Counted from the first letter of the stretch, positions 1-6,977 are shown. The stretch is 6,977 nt of DNA from a bacterium (GCA_020061125.1 JAGUYV010000092.1:1-6977); one strand, 5' to 3'. Notes: generated from the sequence alone by a model not told the origin. Program-made: numbers and translations.

Positions 1-1
1 A

Positions 2-2203
<2,202 letters not shown>

Positions 2204-2220
2204 AGCGCACAGGACACGCC

Positions 2221-2502
2221 ATGCTCGTGGGCGTCCTTCACATCGAATTGCACATTCCGCACGCCACCGGCCTCAAGGCCAGGCGGCAGGTGGTTCAAAG
2301 CATCAAAACCGGCCTGCGCAACAAGTTCAATGTGTCCGTGGCCGAGGTGGACCACCAGGATCTCTGGCAACGCGCAGCACTGGCGTTCGCCTGCGCGGGC
2401 AGCGACCGCGCCACCGTGGACGCCACACTCCAGCGCGTGTTCTCCATCATTGACGCGCGCACGGATTGCGAAGTCACCGCGCACCGCTTCGAGTTCCGCT
2501 GA
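2221..2502 (+). CDS. DUF503 (YlxP-family) small protein
   Basis: A 93-residue protein starting MLVGVLHIELHIPHA, with the family's typical opening beta strand, then the LKARRQVVQSIKTGLRNKFN segment and a later AEVDHQDLWQRAALAFAC segment. These match the DUF503/YlxP family, which is about 90-100 residues long and commonly lies between infB and rbfA. The biochemical role is not settled; the neighbourhood suggests a part in 30S biogenesis or initiation, which is inference. The ATG at 2221 was chosen because AGGA at 2211-2214 sits 6 bases upstream and because the protein then begins exactly at the family N-terminus; the frame is open further upstream into infB, but those codons are out-of-frame infB sequence. 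It lies 17 bases after infB and 50 bases before rbfA, so co-transcription is likely. Confidence 0.9.
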   Translation: MLVGVLHIELHIPHATGLKARRQVVQSIKTGLRNKFNVSVAEVDHQDLWQRAALAFACAGSDRATVDATLQRVFSIIDARTDCEVTAHRFEFR

Positions 2503-2511
2503 CGCCGACCT

Positions 2512-2538
2512 TGCGCACGGCCCGCGCGCTCTTACAAT
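2512..2538 (+). promoter_or_regulatory. Weak candidate internal promoter before rbfA
   Basis: TTGCGC (2512-2517) and TACAAT (2533-2538) resemble sigma-70 -35 and -10 boxes, with a 15-base spacer that is shorter than the ideal 17. The -10 box stands out because it is a short AT-rich island in GC-rich surroundings, in the longest gap of the cluster, just before the rbfA ribosome-binding site. It could also simply be an AT-rich translation-initiation region. No transcript data are visible from sequence. Confidence 0.22.
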
Positions 2539-2552
2539 AATCAGGAACCGCC

Positions 2553-2918
2553 ATGATACCGAACCGTCTCAAACGAGTGAACAACCTGCTGCAGGAAACC
2601 ATCAGCGAGATTCTGCGCACCCAGGTCAAGGACCCGCGCGTGTCCGAATTCGCAAGCGTGACCGAGGTGCGCGTGTCTCCGGACCTGCGCGCGGCGCGCG
2701 TGTATGTCTCCATTCTGGGCGCGCCCGAAGACCGCGACAAGGCCCTGGCCGGACTGCAGCGCGCCTCGGATTTCATCCGCGCACGCCTTCGCGAATCCGT
2801 GAACCTGCGCCACATCCCCGCCCTGCACTTCGTGGGCGACGACTCCATCGAGCGCGGCGTGCGCATCAGCGCGATCATTGACCAGGCCATCGCGCGCGAC
2901 ACCGACGGCCAGGACTGA
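2553..2918 (+). CDS. rbfA: Ribosome-binding factor A
   Basis: RbfA is a small KH-fold protein that binds the immature 30S subunit and helps 16S rRNA 5'-end maturation and helix 1 formation, especially in the cold. The 121-residue length is normal. Family signatures appear in order: the N-terminal helix RLKRVNNLLQETISEIL, DPR at 27-29, VTEVRVSPDL-AARVYVSIL at 36-55, the helix ASDFIRARL at 71-79, and LRHIPALHFVGDDSIERGVRI toward the end. The ATG at 2553 has AGGA at 2543-2546, 6 bases upstream. The gene follows the DUF503 gene by 50 bases and precedes the DHH gene by 23 bases, the usual place for rbfA downstream of infB. One oddity: the interhelical kink, classically Ala-X-Gly, reads Ala-Ser-Asp here (71-73). 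Confidence 0.95.
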   Translation: MIPNRLKRVNNLLQETISEILRTQVKDPRVSEFASVTEVRVSPDLRAARVYVSILGAPEDRDKALAGLQRASDFIRARLRESVNLRHIPALHFVGDDSIERGVRISAIIDQAIARDTDGQD

Positions 2919-2941
2919 CCCGCGCCAAGAGGCTTCCCGCC

Positions 2942-3934
2942 ATGGAATTCAAGGAACTCGAACGCATATTGCACGGCCCGGAATCCTTCGCCCTGTTCGG
3001 GCACATCAACCCGGACGGGGACGCCATCGGCGCCATGCTGGCACTGGGCCGCGCGCTCAAGGCCAGAGGCAAGTCCGTGGCCTGGTTCTCCCTCGACGGC
3101 GTGCCCGGATTCTTCGAGCACATGCTTCTGCCCGGAGAAACATTTCTCGACAAGCACAGCGCCGCGCCCTATGACGCGCACAACCCGGACGCCGCCGTGC
3201 TCCTGGACTGCGCCACCCCGCGCCGCGCGGGCGACGAATTCGCGCCCATCATCAAGCGCGCCCCCGTGTCCGTGAACATTGACCACCATGTCACCAATGA
3301 AACCTTCGCCGCGCACAACCTCATCCTGCCCGCCGCATCCTCCACATGCGAAATCCTCTACGAATTCATGACCGCCTGCGCGTGGGACATCACACCGGAC
3401 ATCGCCGCGGCCCTGTACCTGGGAGTCATGTACGACACCGGCCGGTTCATCCACGGCAACACCACCCCGGCCGTGTTCCGCATCTGCAGCGGCCTGGCCG
3501 CGCGCGGCGCGGACCCCGCGTTCATCGCCAACGGCGTGTACAACAACCGCTCCCTGGCCAGCGTGCGTCTGCTCGGATACGCGCTCAACCACATGCAGAC
3601 CACCGCGGACAACCGCGTGGCCTGGGCCGTGATCCCGCGCTCCGTGCTGCTGGATCTCGGCGCCACCGACATTGACACCGAGGGCATCGTGGAAGCCCTG
3701 GGCCGCTACTCGGGCTGCGAGGCGCACATGCTGTTCACCGAGGGGCCGGACGGCAAGTCCCGCGCCAGCTCGCGCTCCACGGGCCGCATCAAGGTCAACC
3801 AAGTGTGCCAGGTGTTCGGCGGCGGCGGGCACGATTTCGCCGCGGGCGCGCGCAATTTCATGCCCCTGAACGAGCTGGCCGAAAAATTCGTGGCCGAAGT
3901 CGTCTCCCGCCTGCCAGCGCGCACGGAGACATAA
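2942..3934 (+). CDS. nrnA: DHH/DHHA1 phosphoesterase, NrnA-type (oligoribonuclease / pAp phosphatase)
   Basis: A cytoplasmic, 330-residue DHH-superfamily hydrolase; NrnA enzymes degrade very short RNAs and dephosphorylate 3'-phosphoadenosine 5'-phosphate using Mn2+. All catalytic motifs are visible: motif I HINPDGDAIG (21-30), Asp89 in VLLDCATP, motif III with the DHH triad (114-116), Asp165 in YLGVMYDTGRF, and the C-terminal DHHA1 substrate-binding loop GGGGHDFAAG (293-302). Size matches the family's usual 310-340. The ATG at 2942 is supported by AAGAGG at 2927-2932, 9 bases upstream. It follows rbfA by 23 bases, an arrangement well known from Desulfovibrio and many Firmicutes, and is likely co-transcribed. 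The exact substrate cannot be read from sequence, so the symbol is a family-level assignment. Its stop codon lies inside the first copy of a short direct repeat (3925-3938). The usual downstream neighbour truB is absent. Confidence 0.92.
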   Translation: MEFKELERILHGPESFALFGHINPDGDAIGAMLALGRALKARGKSVAWFSLDGVPGFFEHMLLPGETFLDKHSAAPYDAHNPDAAVLLDCATPRRAGDEFAPIIKRAPVSVNIDHHVTNETFAAHNLILPAASSTCEILYEFMTACAWDITPDIAAALYLGVMYDTGRFIHGNTTPAVFRICSGLAARGADPAFIANGVYNNRSLASVRLLGYALNHMQTTADNRVAWAVIPRSVLLDLGATDIDTEGIVEALGRYSGCEAHMLFTEGPDGKSRASSRSTGRIKVNQVCQVFGGGGHDFAAGARNFMPLNELAEKFVAEVVSRLPARTET

Positions 3935-3976
3935 CCCCATTGCGAACGCAGTCACTACGGATGGAGACATAACCCC
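3925..3976 (+). repeat. Direct repeat overlapping the DHH gene stop codon
   Basis: The 14-mer GGAGACATAACCCC occurs at 3925-3938 and again at 3963-3976, with starts 38 bases apart. The first copy contains the TAA stop of the phosphoesterase gene. A weaker third copy, GGGATATAACC, lies at 3988-3998. The period is irregular (38, then about 24), so this is a decayed short tandem duplication or the scar of an insertion rather than a regular array. Function unknown. Confidence 0.75.
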
Positions 3977-4072
3977 GGCTGCGGATCGGGATATAACCAT
4001 GCGGATGAGGGCATCGGGGCTGTTGAAAACCACTTCACCTATCGAGGATGTGACTCATACATTCGCAAGGCT

Positions 4073-4139
4073 GCGAAAAAACCGGGGACTGGGTCGCTTT
4101 CCGCAAGGAAAACGAAGCCTGTCCCCAGCGTTTTTTCGC
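4073..4139 (+). repeat. REP-like hairpin element, copy 1
   Basis: A 67-base imperfect inverted repeat. The outer arms are GCGAAAAAA (4073-4081) and TTTTTTCGC (4131-4139). The middle arms GGGGAC (4084-4089) and GTCCCC (4121-4126) are separated from the outer arms by a small bulge. The tip is TTTCC-GCAA-GGAAA (4098-4111), a five-pair stem on a GNRA-type tetraloop. Three blocks, GGGACTGGG (4085-4093), TTTCCGC (4098-4104) and GCCTGTCCC (4117-4125), recur in the same order on the opposite strand at 5765-5802, which makes this one of a repeat pair rather than a unique hairpin. REP-type repeats containing a GGGACAGGC word are, as I recall, common in several bacterial phyla, but the family was not checked. 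Confidence 0.72.
4076..4136. terminator. Possible bidirectional intrinsic terminator in hairpin copy 1
   Basis: The GC stem of the hairpin is flanked by six A on the left and six T on the right (4076-4081 and 4131-4136), which is the form of a terminator usable from both sides. It lies 140 bases after the DHH stop and is the first strong hairpin with a T-run downstream of the infB-rbfA-nrnA cluster. The bulge between the GC stem and the T-run weakens the case. Confidence 0.42.
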
Positions 4140-4170
4140 CCCCCGCACTTTTTCAAAAACCCCGCATAAC

Positions 4171-4193
4171 CCAAATCCGCACTGCGGATTTGG
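4171..4193. repeat. 23-base near-perfect palindrome
   Basis: Arms CCAAATCCGCA (4171-4181) and TGCGGATTTGG (4183-4193) are perfectly complementary around a single central C. As RNA it would fold as an eight-pair stem with a seven-base loop. No T-run follows it, so it is a poor intrinsic terminator. It could be a REP-type repeat, a dyad binding site or a processing stem. It lies 31 bases after hairpin copy 1. Confidence 0.75.
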
Positions 4194-4283
4194 CATTGTG
4201 TCCCCGAAGCACCCGCATCGCCCCCCCATCGCACTCCCCGCATTCCCCCGTCAAAGCACACAAAAATCGTAAAAATCCTCGTC

Positions 4284-4308
4284 ATTCCAACATGATTTCA
4301 GTTGGAAT
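4284..4308. repeat. ATTCC...GGAAT inverted repeat, dRS3/NIME-like
   Basis: Arms ATTCCAAC (4284-4291) and GTTGGAAT (4301-4308) pair perfectly around a nine-base loop. The setting, CGTCATTCC on the left and GGAATCCA on the right, matches the outer consensus of the widespread small repeats typified by the Neisseria dRS3 element (ATTCCC-N8-GGGAAT). The inner arm differs from that consensus, so this is either a diverged copy or a look-alike. Confidence 0.5.
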
Positions 4309-4486
4309 CCACGCCGCCTTCCCCACCCCTCAAGCTGTCTCAACAACCCTGCACCAGCCGCCAAAATATTTCATGCGAAAAAGGGATTTACTGGCCGGGG
4401 ATATGGTAAAATATCAGCAACATGTAAACGCGCTGTATAACAGGTAAGGCAATAAAAGACAATCGGGTGCGGATAGCCAAGCGATA

Positions 4487-4527
4487 TCCCTGTTTTTCGG
4501 GGCAAAACGGACCGCAAAAGGGACTGG
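4487..4527. repeat. Two degenerate half-arms of the hairpin family
   Basis: TCCCTGTTTTTC (4487-4498) closely resembles the right arm of hairpin copy 2 (GTCCCTGTTTTTTGC), and GCAAAAGGGACTGG (4514-4527) resembles the reverse complement of that same arm with three bases missing. They appear tail to tail, as if the end of one element abutted the start of another and the remainder was lost. They lie immediately upstream of the exported-protein gene. Similarity is by eye over short words and could be partly chance. Confidence 0.35.
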
Positions 4528-4543
4528 AGCGGCATAATTTATC

Positions 4544-5572
4544 ATGCTGTCCTCAAATCTCCAAAACAGTATGAAATATCATCTGTTATTTATTGCGCTT
4601 GCAGTCATATTCACTGTCATTCCAGTAAGTCTTCGTGCACTGGAGGACACGGATGGCGAATTGCGCTGGAATGAATTCCTGCAACATATTGAAGAATCGG
4701 AAAAACAGCACATTGAAGCATTGAAAAAGGATAGGGGCATTCAAATAACGCTTCTTATCAACAAGGGAGTCAAAACGAATCCTCTATACGAGACAGCACA
4801 ACTTGCAGAACCGGATATTGCCTACATATCTCAAGGCGAGCACGATATCAGGAATCGCTGCTTGAACAACAATGGGGCAACGCGCAAGAGCACTCTTTGT
4901 GAATACCTCATCGGAGAAGATGATACCTATAGCGCAGGTCCATCCTCTTTTTTTGACATCAGCCTTGTTTCATTGATTCGCAATAGCTTTTTCAACGGTG
5001 TGTCAATTTATCGCATTCAGGATGTAATGGTTGACATGCCGACGTTTGGAGCTGTTTTCGCAGTACCGCATGATACCAAACAAGTCTATACAACACACCT
5101 GACATCGGATTCATTTCATACGAACAACCTGCCTGCCGACCAAGTTGAGAACAACTTCAATGCATTAGTGAAGCGCCAGCAACGTTTGGTAATAAATGAT
5201 TCCAATATCCTGAAATACGTACTGTTTTTCTTATATCTGACATCAGAATATTCCGGCGAATATGTAATGTATACTCCGGAGCACATAAAGAAAGCTTGTT
5301 TCTACATTGGTATACCTTGCGAGTGGAGAACACCCAACGGTGAAATGCCAGATAATTTCGCTGAAGGCTTCGCAAAGGTTCAACCCAAAGCAAAACGCTA
5401 TGAGGCCGATGGTGTTAATTACTTCACCCTACAATTCATGACTACCAACCGATGCGGAATAATGACATATAGAGATATCACTATTGCACAGAATGGTATT
5501 GTCAAAATCAACAAACTGCTTTCATTGAACGATTATCCAGCGATAACCAATCAACCTTGCAGTTGTTTTTGA
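4544..5572 (+). CDS. Unrecognised exported protein, AT-rich orphan gene
   Basis: I do not recognise this 342-residue protein. It carries a Sec-type signal: Met10, Lys11, then a hydrophobic run from about 14 to 30, and a possible cleavage after Ala32 (SLRA, then LEDTDG). The mature part has no further obvious membrane segment; LKYVLFFLYL near 223-232 is the only other hydrophobic patch and looks more like a buried helix. Seven cysteines remain after the signal (106, 119, 252, 259, 304, 339, 341), and the protein ends in Cys-Ser-Cys-Phe, so disulfides in an oxidising compartment are possible. No lipobox is seen. The start is uncertain: ATG 4544 has GGAG at 4526-4529 but 14 bases away; ATG 4571 (Met10) gives a textbook signal peptide but lacks a ribosome-binding site. 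Sampled 60-base rows are about 40-45% GC against about 67% in the phosphoesterase gene, and ATA and AGA codons appear. It stands alone between two inverted hairpin elements, suggesting acquisition. Confidence 0.8.
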   Translation: MLSSNLQNSMKYHLLFIALAVIFTVIPVSLRALEDTDGELRWNEFLQHIEESEKQHIEALKKDRGIQITLLINKGVKTNPLYETAQLAEPDIAYISQGEHDIRNRCLNNNGATRKSTLCEYLIGEDDTYSAGPSSFFDISLVSLIRNSFFNGVSIYRIQDVMVDMPTFGAVFAVPHDTKQVYTTHLTSDSFHTNNLPADQVENNFNALVKRQQRLVINDSNILKYVLFFLYLTSEYSGEYVMYTPEHIKKACFYIGIPCEWRTPNGEMPDNFAEGFAKVQPKAKRYEADGVNYFTLQFMTTNRCGIMTYRDITIAQNGIVKINKLLSLNDYPAITNQPCSCF

Positions 5573-5653
5573 AAGAGCACTCGCAATCAATTTAGCATGC
5601 GTTGTGACGACAGAAGACGAACGAGAGAAGCGAACGAAGCAGAGATACAAGAC

Positions 5654-5701
5654 ATGAAAATGCGTCTGACAATTCTGCTGGTACTCATAATAGAACTGTA
5701 G
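5654..5701 (+). CDS. Possible 15-residue hydrophobic peptide or signal-peptide remnant
   Basis: The frame reads MKMRLTILLVLIIEL and then stops. Two positive residues followed by a hydrophobic run resemble the n- and h-regions of a signal peptide. No proper ribosome-binding site precedes it (only a loose AGAGA about 8 bases upstream). It may be the start of a second exported gene of which the rest has been lost, a small membrane peptide, or chance. Confidence 0.14.
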   Translation: MKMRLTILLVLIIEL

Positions 5702-5754
5702 AACTATGGACAGGCCCCAGTTGCTTTCCAACATAGGCGATGAGTCTTGCGGTC

Positions 5755-5812
5755 GCAAAAAGCAGGGACAGGCACGCGGAAATTCGCCGCGTTCCCAGTC
5801 CCTGTTTTTTGC
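5755..5812 (-). repeat. REP-like hairpin element, copy 2, inverted
   Basis: A 58-base inverted repeat. The arms GCAAAAAGCAGGGAC (5755-5769) and GTCCCTGTTTTTTGC (5798-5812) pair at 14 of 15 positions, with the remaining pair a G-T wobble. An inner stem ACGCGG/CCGCGT (5774-5779 with 5787-5792) carries a seven-base loop. On the minus strand the blocks GGGACTGGG (5802-5794), TTTCCGC (5782-5776) and GCCTGTCCC (5773-5765) appear in the same order as in copy 1 on the plus strand, spanning 38 bases here and 41 there. The conservation of block order, with a loop that differs, indicates common descent of the two elements. Confidence 0.75.
5757..5810. terminator. Probable bidirectional terminator in hairpin copy 2
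   Basis: A strong stem is bounded by five A on the left and six T on the right, the classic form of a terminator that works in both directions. It lies 184 bases after the exported-protein stop, with no other strong hairpin between, and is a better terminator candidate than copy 1 because the stem is almost continuous. Confidence 0.5.
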
Positions 5813-5942
5813 TGCTTTTGTATTCGTGTGCGGGGGTTGCGGGAATTACAGGGACTCAAAACCAAATTAATGTATAGTTGCAAAATGCTGACGGCTGTGC
5901 GCGGCGCGGGTTACGCGAAATGTTTTTTGAGCGTTCCGGCCA

Positions 5943-5998
5943 GGCGGCATGCCGCCGGTATGAACACAAAAGCGGCGTGGCGCCGCCGCACTCCAAAG
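5943..5998 (-). repeat. Composite GC-rich REP-like repeat
   Basis: Two adjacent dyads: GGCGGCATGCCGCC (5943-5956), a perfect 14-base palindrome, and GCGGCG-TGG-CGCCGC (5972-5986), a six-pair stem. The second is followed on the plus strand by CGCACTCCAAAG (5987-5998), so the minus strand reads CTTTGGAGTGCGG and then the hairpin. A GGAG word next to a GC-rich hairpin is the layout of REP sequences mobilised by RAYT transposases, and I recall closely similar intergenic repeats in several phyla. No RAYT gene is in this window. Confidence 0.55.
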
Positions 5999-6182
5999 CC
6001 ATGCGCGGCGACCGCAGGAATACAGGGCCGCAGACCGCGCGGCGCGCGGCGCGGGTCCCGCTTGATGCGCGTTGCATGGGATCCCTTTTTGCGATTTGTG
6101 CCTGTACTGGCGGGAATTGCGGGCTAAAATACAGAATCGGCGCGGCGCGCGCGCTCATCCTTTGGAAAGGCTGGCCGTATCC

Positions 6183-6977
6183 ATGCGCGAATCCTTTTCC
6201 CCGGACAACACGATTTTCGTGCAACTGTGCTTCGAGGGAACCGACCCCTACAGCCAGGCCGGCGGCCTGGGCACCCGCGTGGTGAACATGGGCGAGGCCC
6301 TGGCTGAACAGGGTTTCGAAACGCACCTGTTCTTCATCGGAGATCCGGACCTGCCGCACGAGGAGACCCGGTGCGGCGGCCGCTATGTGTGGCGGCGCTG
6401 GTGCCAGTGGATCAGCCGCCACCACCCGGCCGGGGTGTACGACGGCGAGGAGGGCAAGCTCGCGGACTACGCGAGCAGCGTGCCGCGGTTCGTGTGCGAC
6501 CGCATCGCGCTTCCGGCCGCGGCGCGGGGCAAGCGCCTGGTGGTCATCGCCGAGGACTGGCACACAGCGGGCGCGCTCTGCAACCTGTCCGATCTCCTAC
6601 ACGCCCACGGAATCCGGGACCGCGCCGTGCTTATGTGGAACGCCAACAACACCATGGGCTTCCACCGCATTGACTGGCGGCGCCTGGGCTTCGTGGCCAC
6701 CATCACCGCGGTCAGCCGGTTCATGAAACATATCATGTGGCCCCTGGGCGTGGACGCGGTGAGCATCCCCAACGGCATCCCCGGGCGCATGCTGGAAAAG
6801 CCGGACCCCAAGTCCGTGCGCGCGCTCCAGAAAGCGTTCAAGGACCGCGGCGCGGACCTGGCGCTGCTCAAGATCGGCCGCTTTGATCCGGCCAAGCGGT
6901 GGATGATGGCGGCCGAAGCCGTTGGGTTGCTGAAAAGGGAAGGCGTGCGCCCCTTGTTCCTGGTGCGCGGGGGCATC
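6183..6977 (+). CDS. GT-B fold glycosyltransferase (GT4/GT5-like), 3'-truncated
   Basis: The frame is open to the right edge: 265 codons are present, and the family usually has 350-500 residues. The N-terminal half resembles the acceptor domain of glycogen-synthase-like and GT4 enzymes: SQAGGLGTRV (24-33) is the glycine-rich loop after the first strand, EDWHTA (124-129) corresponds to the HDWHT element of starch and glycogen synthases, WNANN (152-156) follows, and ITAVSRFMKHIM then SIPNGIP (194-200) lead into the linker. KIGRFDPAKRW (230-240) is the typical opening of the nucleotide-sugar-binding domain. The catalytic E-x7-E region would lie past the edge. The acceptor and donor cannot be told. 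ATG 6183 was chosen because GGAAAGG lies at 6164-6170, 12 bases upstream (slightly long). Its GC and codon choice match the left cluster, so it belongs to the host chromosome. It has no functional tie to its neighbours here. Confidence 0.87.
   Translation, partial: MRESFSPDNTIFVQLCFEGTDPYSQAGGLGTRVVNMGEALAEQGFETHLFFIGDPDLPHEETRCGGRYVWRRWCQWISRHHPAGVYDGEEGKLADYASSVPRFVCDRIALPAAARGKRLVVIAEDWHTAGALCNLSDLLHAHGIRDRAVLMWNANNTMGFHRIDWRRLGFVATITAVSRFMKHIMWPLGVDAVSIPNGIPGRMLEKPDPKSVRALQKAFKDRGADLALLKIGRFDPAKRWMMAAEAVGLLKREGVRPLFLVRGGI

Larger units (their letters stand above)
3935..4543. other. Gene-less repeat-rich spacer after the translation cluster
   Basis: No convincing gene on either strand. 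The stretch holds the second copy of the direct repeat, a long imperfect hairpin (4073-4139), a 23-base palindrome (4171-4193), an ATTCC/GGAAT inverted repeat (4284-4308), a small hairpin GATAT-GGTAAA-ATATC (4401-4416), and two half-arms of the long hairpin family (4487-4527). Base composition falls from GC-rich at the left to AT-richer after about 4260. A plus-strand open frame at 4190-4447 begins inside the palindrome, has no ribosome-binding site and resembles nothing known. No good promoter for the gene at 4544 was found; TAAAAT (4407-4412) and TATAAC (4436-4441) lack matching -35 boxes. Confidence 0.7.
5573..6182. other. Gene-less repeat-rich spacer before the glycosyltransferase
   Basis: No convincing long gene. 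The first 180 bases are AT-rich and share the composition of the preceding gene; they contain one tiny signal-like open frame (5654-5701). Next comes hairpin copy 2 (5755-5812), then a stretch with short look-alike words (GGGAATTACAGGGACT near 5841-5856 and AGGAATACAGGG near 6015-6026), then a composite GC-rich repeat (5943-5998) and a very GC-rich segment (about 6023-6060). TAAAAT at 6125-6130 could be a -10 box for the glycosyltransferase, but no -35 box lies at a proper distance. The open frame at 5747-6127 starts inside the hairpin and has no coding character. Confidence 0.65.

Noticed and set aside
2474-4033. Long minus-strand open frame (519 residues) opposite rbfA and the DHH gene
   Set aside because: It is a codon-bias shadow: in GC-rich genes the opposite strand often lacks stops. 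The plus-strand genes have complete family motifs, and this frame has none.
4190-4447. Plus-strand open frame of 85 residues in the first spacer
   Set aside because: Begins inside the palindrome, crosses the ATTCC repeat, has no ribosome-binding site, and its composition changes along the frame.
4073-5812. A complete insertion sequence or integrative element
   Set aside because: No transposase or integrase motifs in any frame between the repeats, and no target-site duplication of matching sequence flanks the two hairpins.
4073-5812. CRISPR array or riboswitch in the spacers
   Set aside because: Repeats differ from one another and lack regular spacing with unique spacers; no conserved aptamer core was recognised.
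5706-5870. Plus-strand frame of 54 residues starting MDRPQLLSNIGDE
   Set aside because: Crosses both arms of hairpin copy 2, has no ribosome-binding site, and shows no resemblance to known small proteins.
5747-6127. Plus-strand open frame of 126 residues through hairpin copy 2
   Set aside because: Most of it is translated repeat sequence (hairpin copy 2 and the composite GC-rich repeat); no start signal and no protein-like pattern.
6096-6130. Promoter TTGTGC...TAAAAT before the glycosyltransferase
   Set aside because: The spacer is 23 bases, too long for a standard sigma-70 promoter, and no better -35 box is present.
5856-6563. Minus-strand open frame of 235 residues across the spacer and glycosyltransferase start
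   Set aside because: Runs through repeats and the antisense of clear glycosyltransferase motifs; no coding character in the spacer part.

Overview
The window is a high-GC stretch of bacterial chromosome. Its left part (1-3934) is a conserved translation and ribosome-maturation cluster, all on the plus strand and tightly packed: the 3' part of infB (IF-2), a DUF503/YlxP-family gene, rbfA, and a DHH/DHHA1 phosphoesterase of the NrnA type. This gene order, together with the high GC and the strong preference for C- and G-ending codons, fits Desulfovibrio-like Desulfobacterota (Desulfovibrionales). That assignment rests on remembered synteny and style, not on a search.

In that group the cluster usually continues with truB, rpsO and pnp. 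Here it stops after the DHH gene. What follows is a 609-base gene-less stretch (3935-4543) full of short repeats and hairpins, then a single AT-richer gene for an unrecognised exported protein (4544-5572), then a second 610-base gene-less stretch (5573-6182), also full of hairpins. High-GC coding sequence resumes at 6183 with a GT-B fold glycosyltransferase that runs off the right edge.

Three things stand out. First, the orphan exported gene sits between two related, oppositely oriented hairpin elements (4073-4139 and 5755-5812). They share three sequence blocks in the same order and look like REP-type repeats that could also work as bidirectional terminators. Second, the tetranucleotide ACGT does not occur anywhere in the high-GC parts, and codon choice visibly bends to avoid it, yet it occurs three times in the orphan gene. 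Together with its lower GC, this suggests the gene was acquired. Third, several other repeat families (a direct repeat over the DHH stop codon, a 23-base palindrome, an ATTCC/GGAAT inverted repeat and a composite GC-rich repeat) crowd the same two spacers, so the locus looks like a hot spot for repeat insertion or rearrangement.

The left cluster works as a unit in translation: IF-2 places initiator tRNA on the 30S subunit, RbfA matures 16S rRNA, and the DHH enzyme probably degrades short RNAs or pAp. The exported protein and the glycosyltransferase have no evident functional link to it. I saw no complete transposase, integrase, CRISPR array, tRNA or rRNA in the window.
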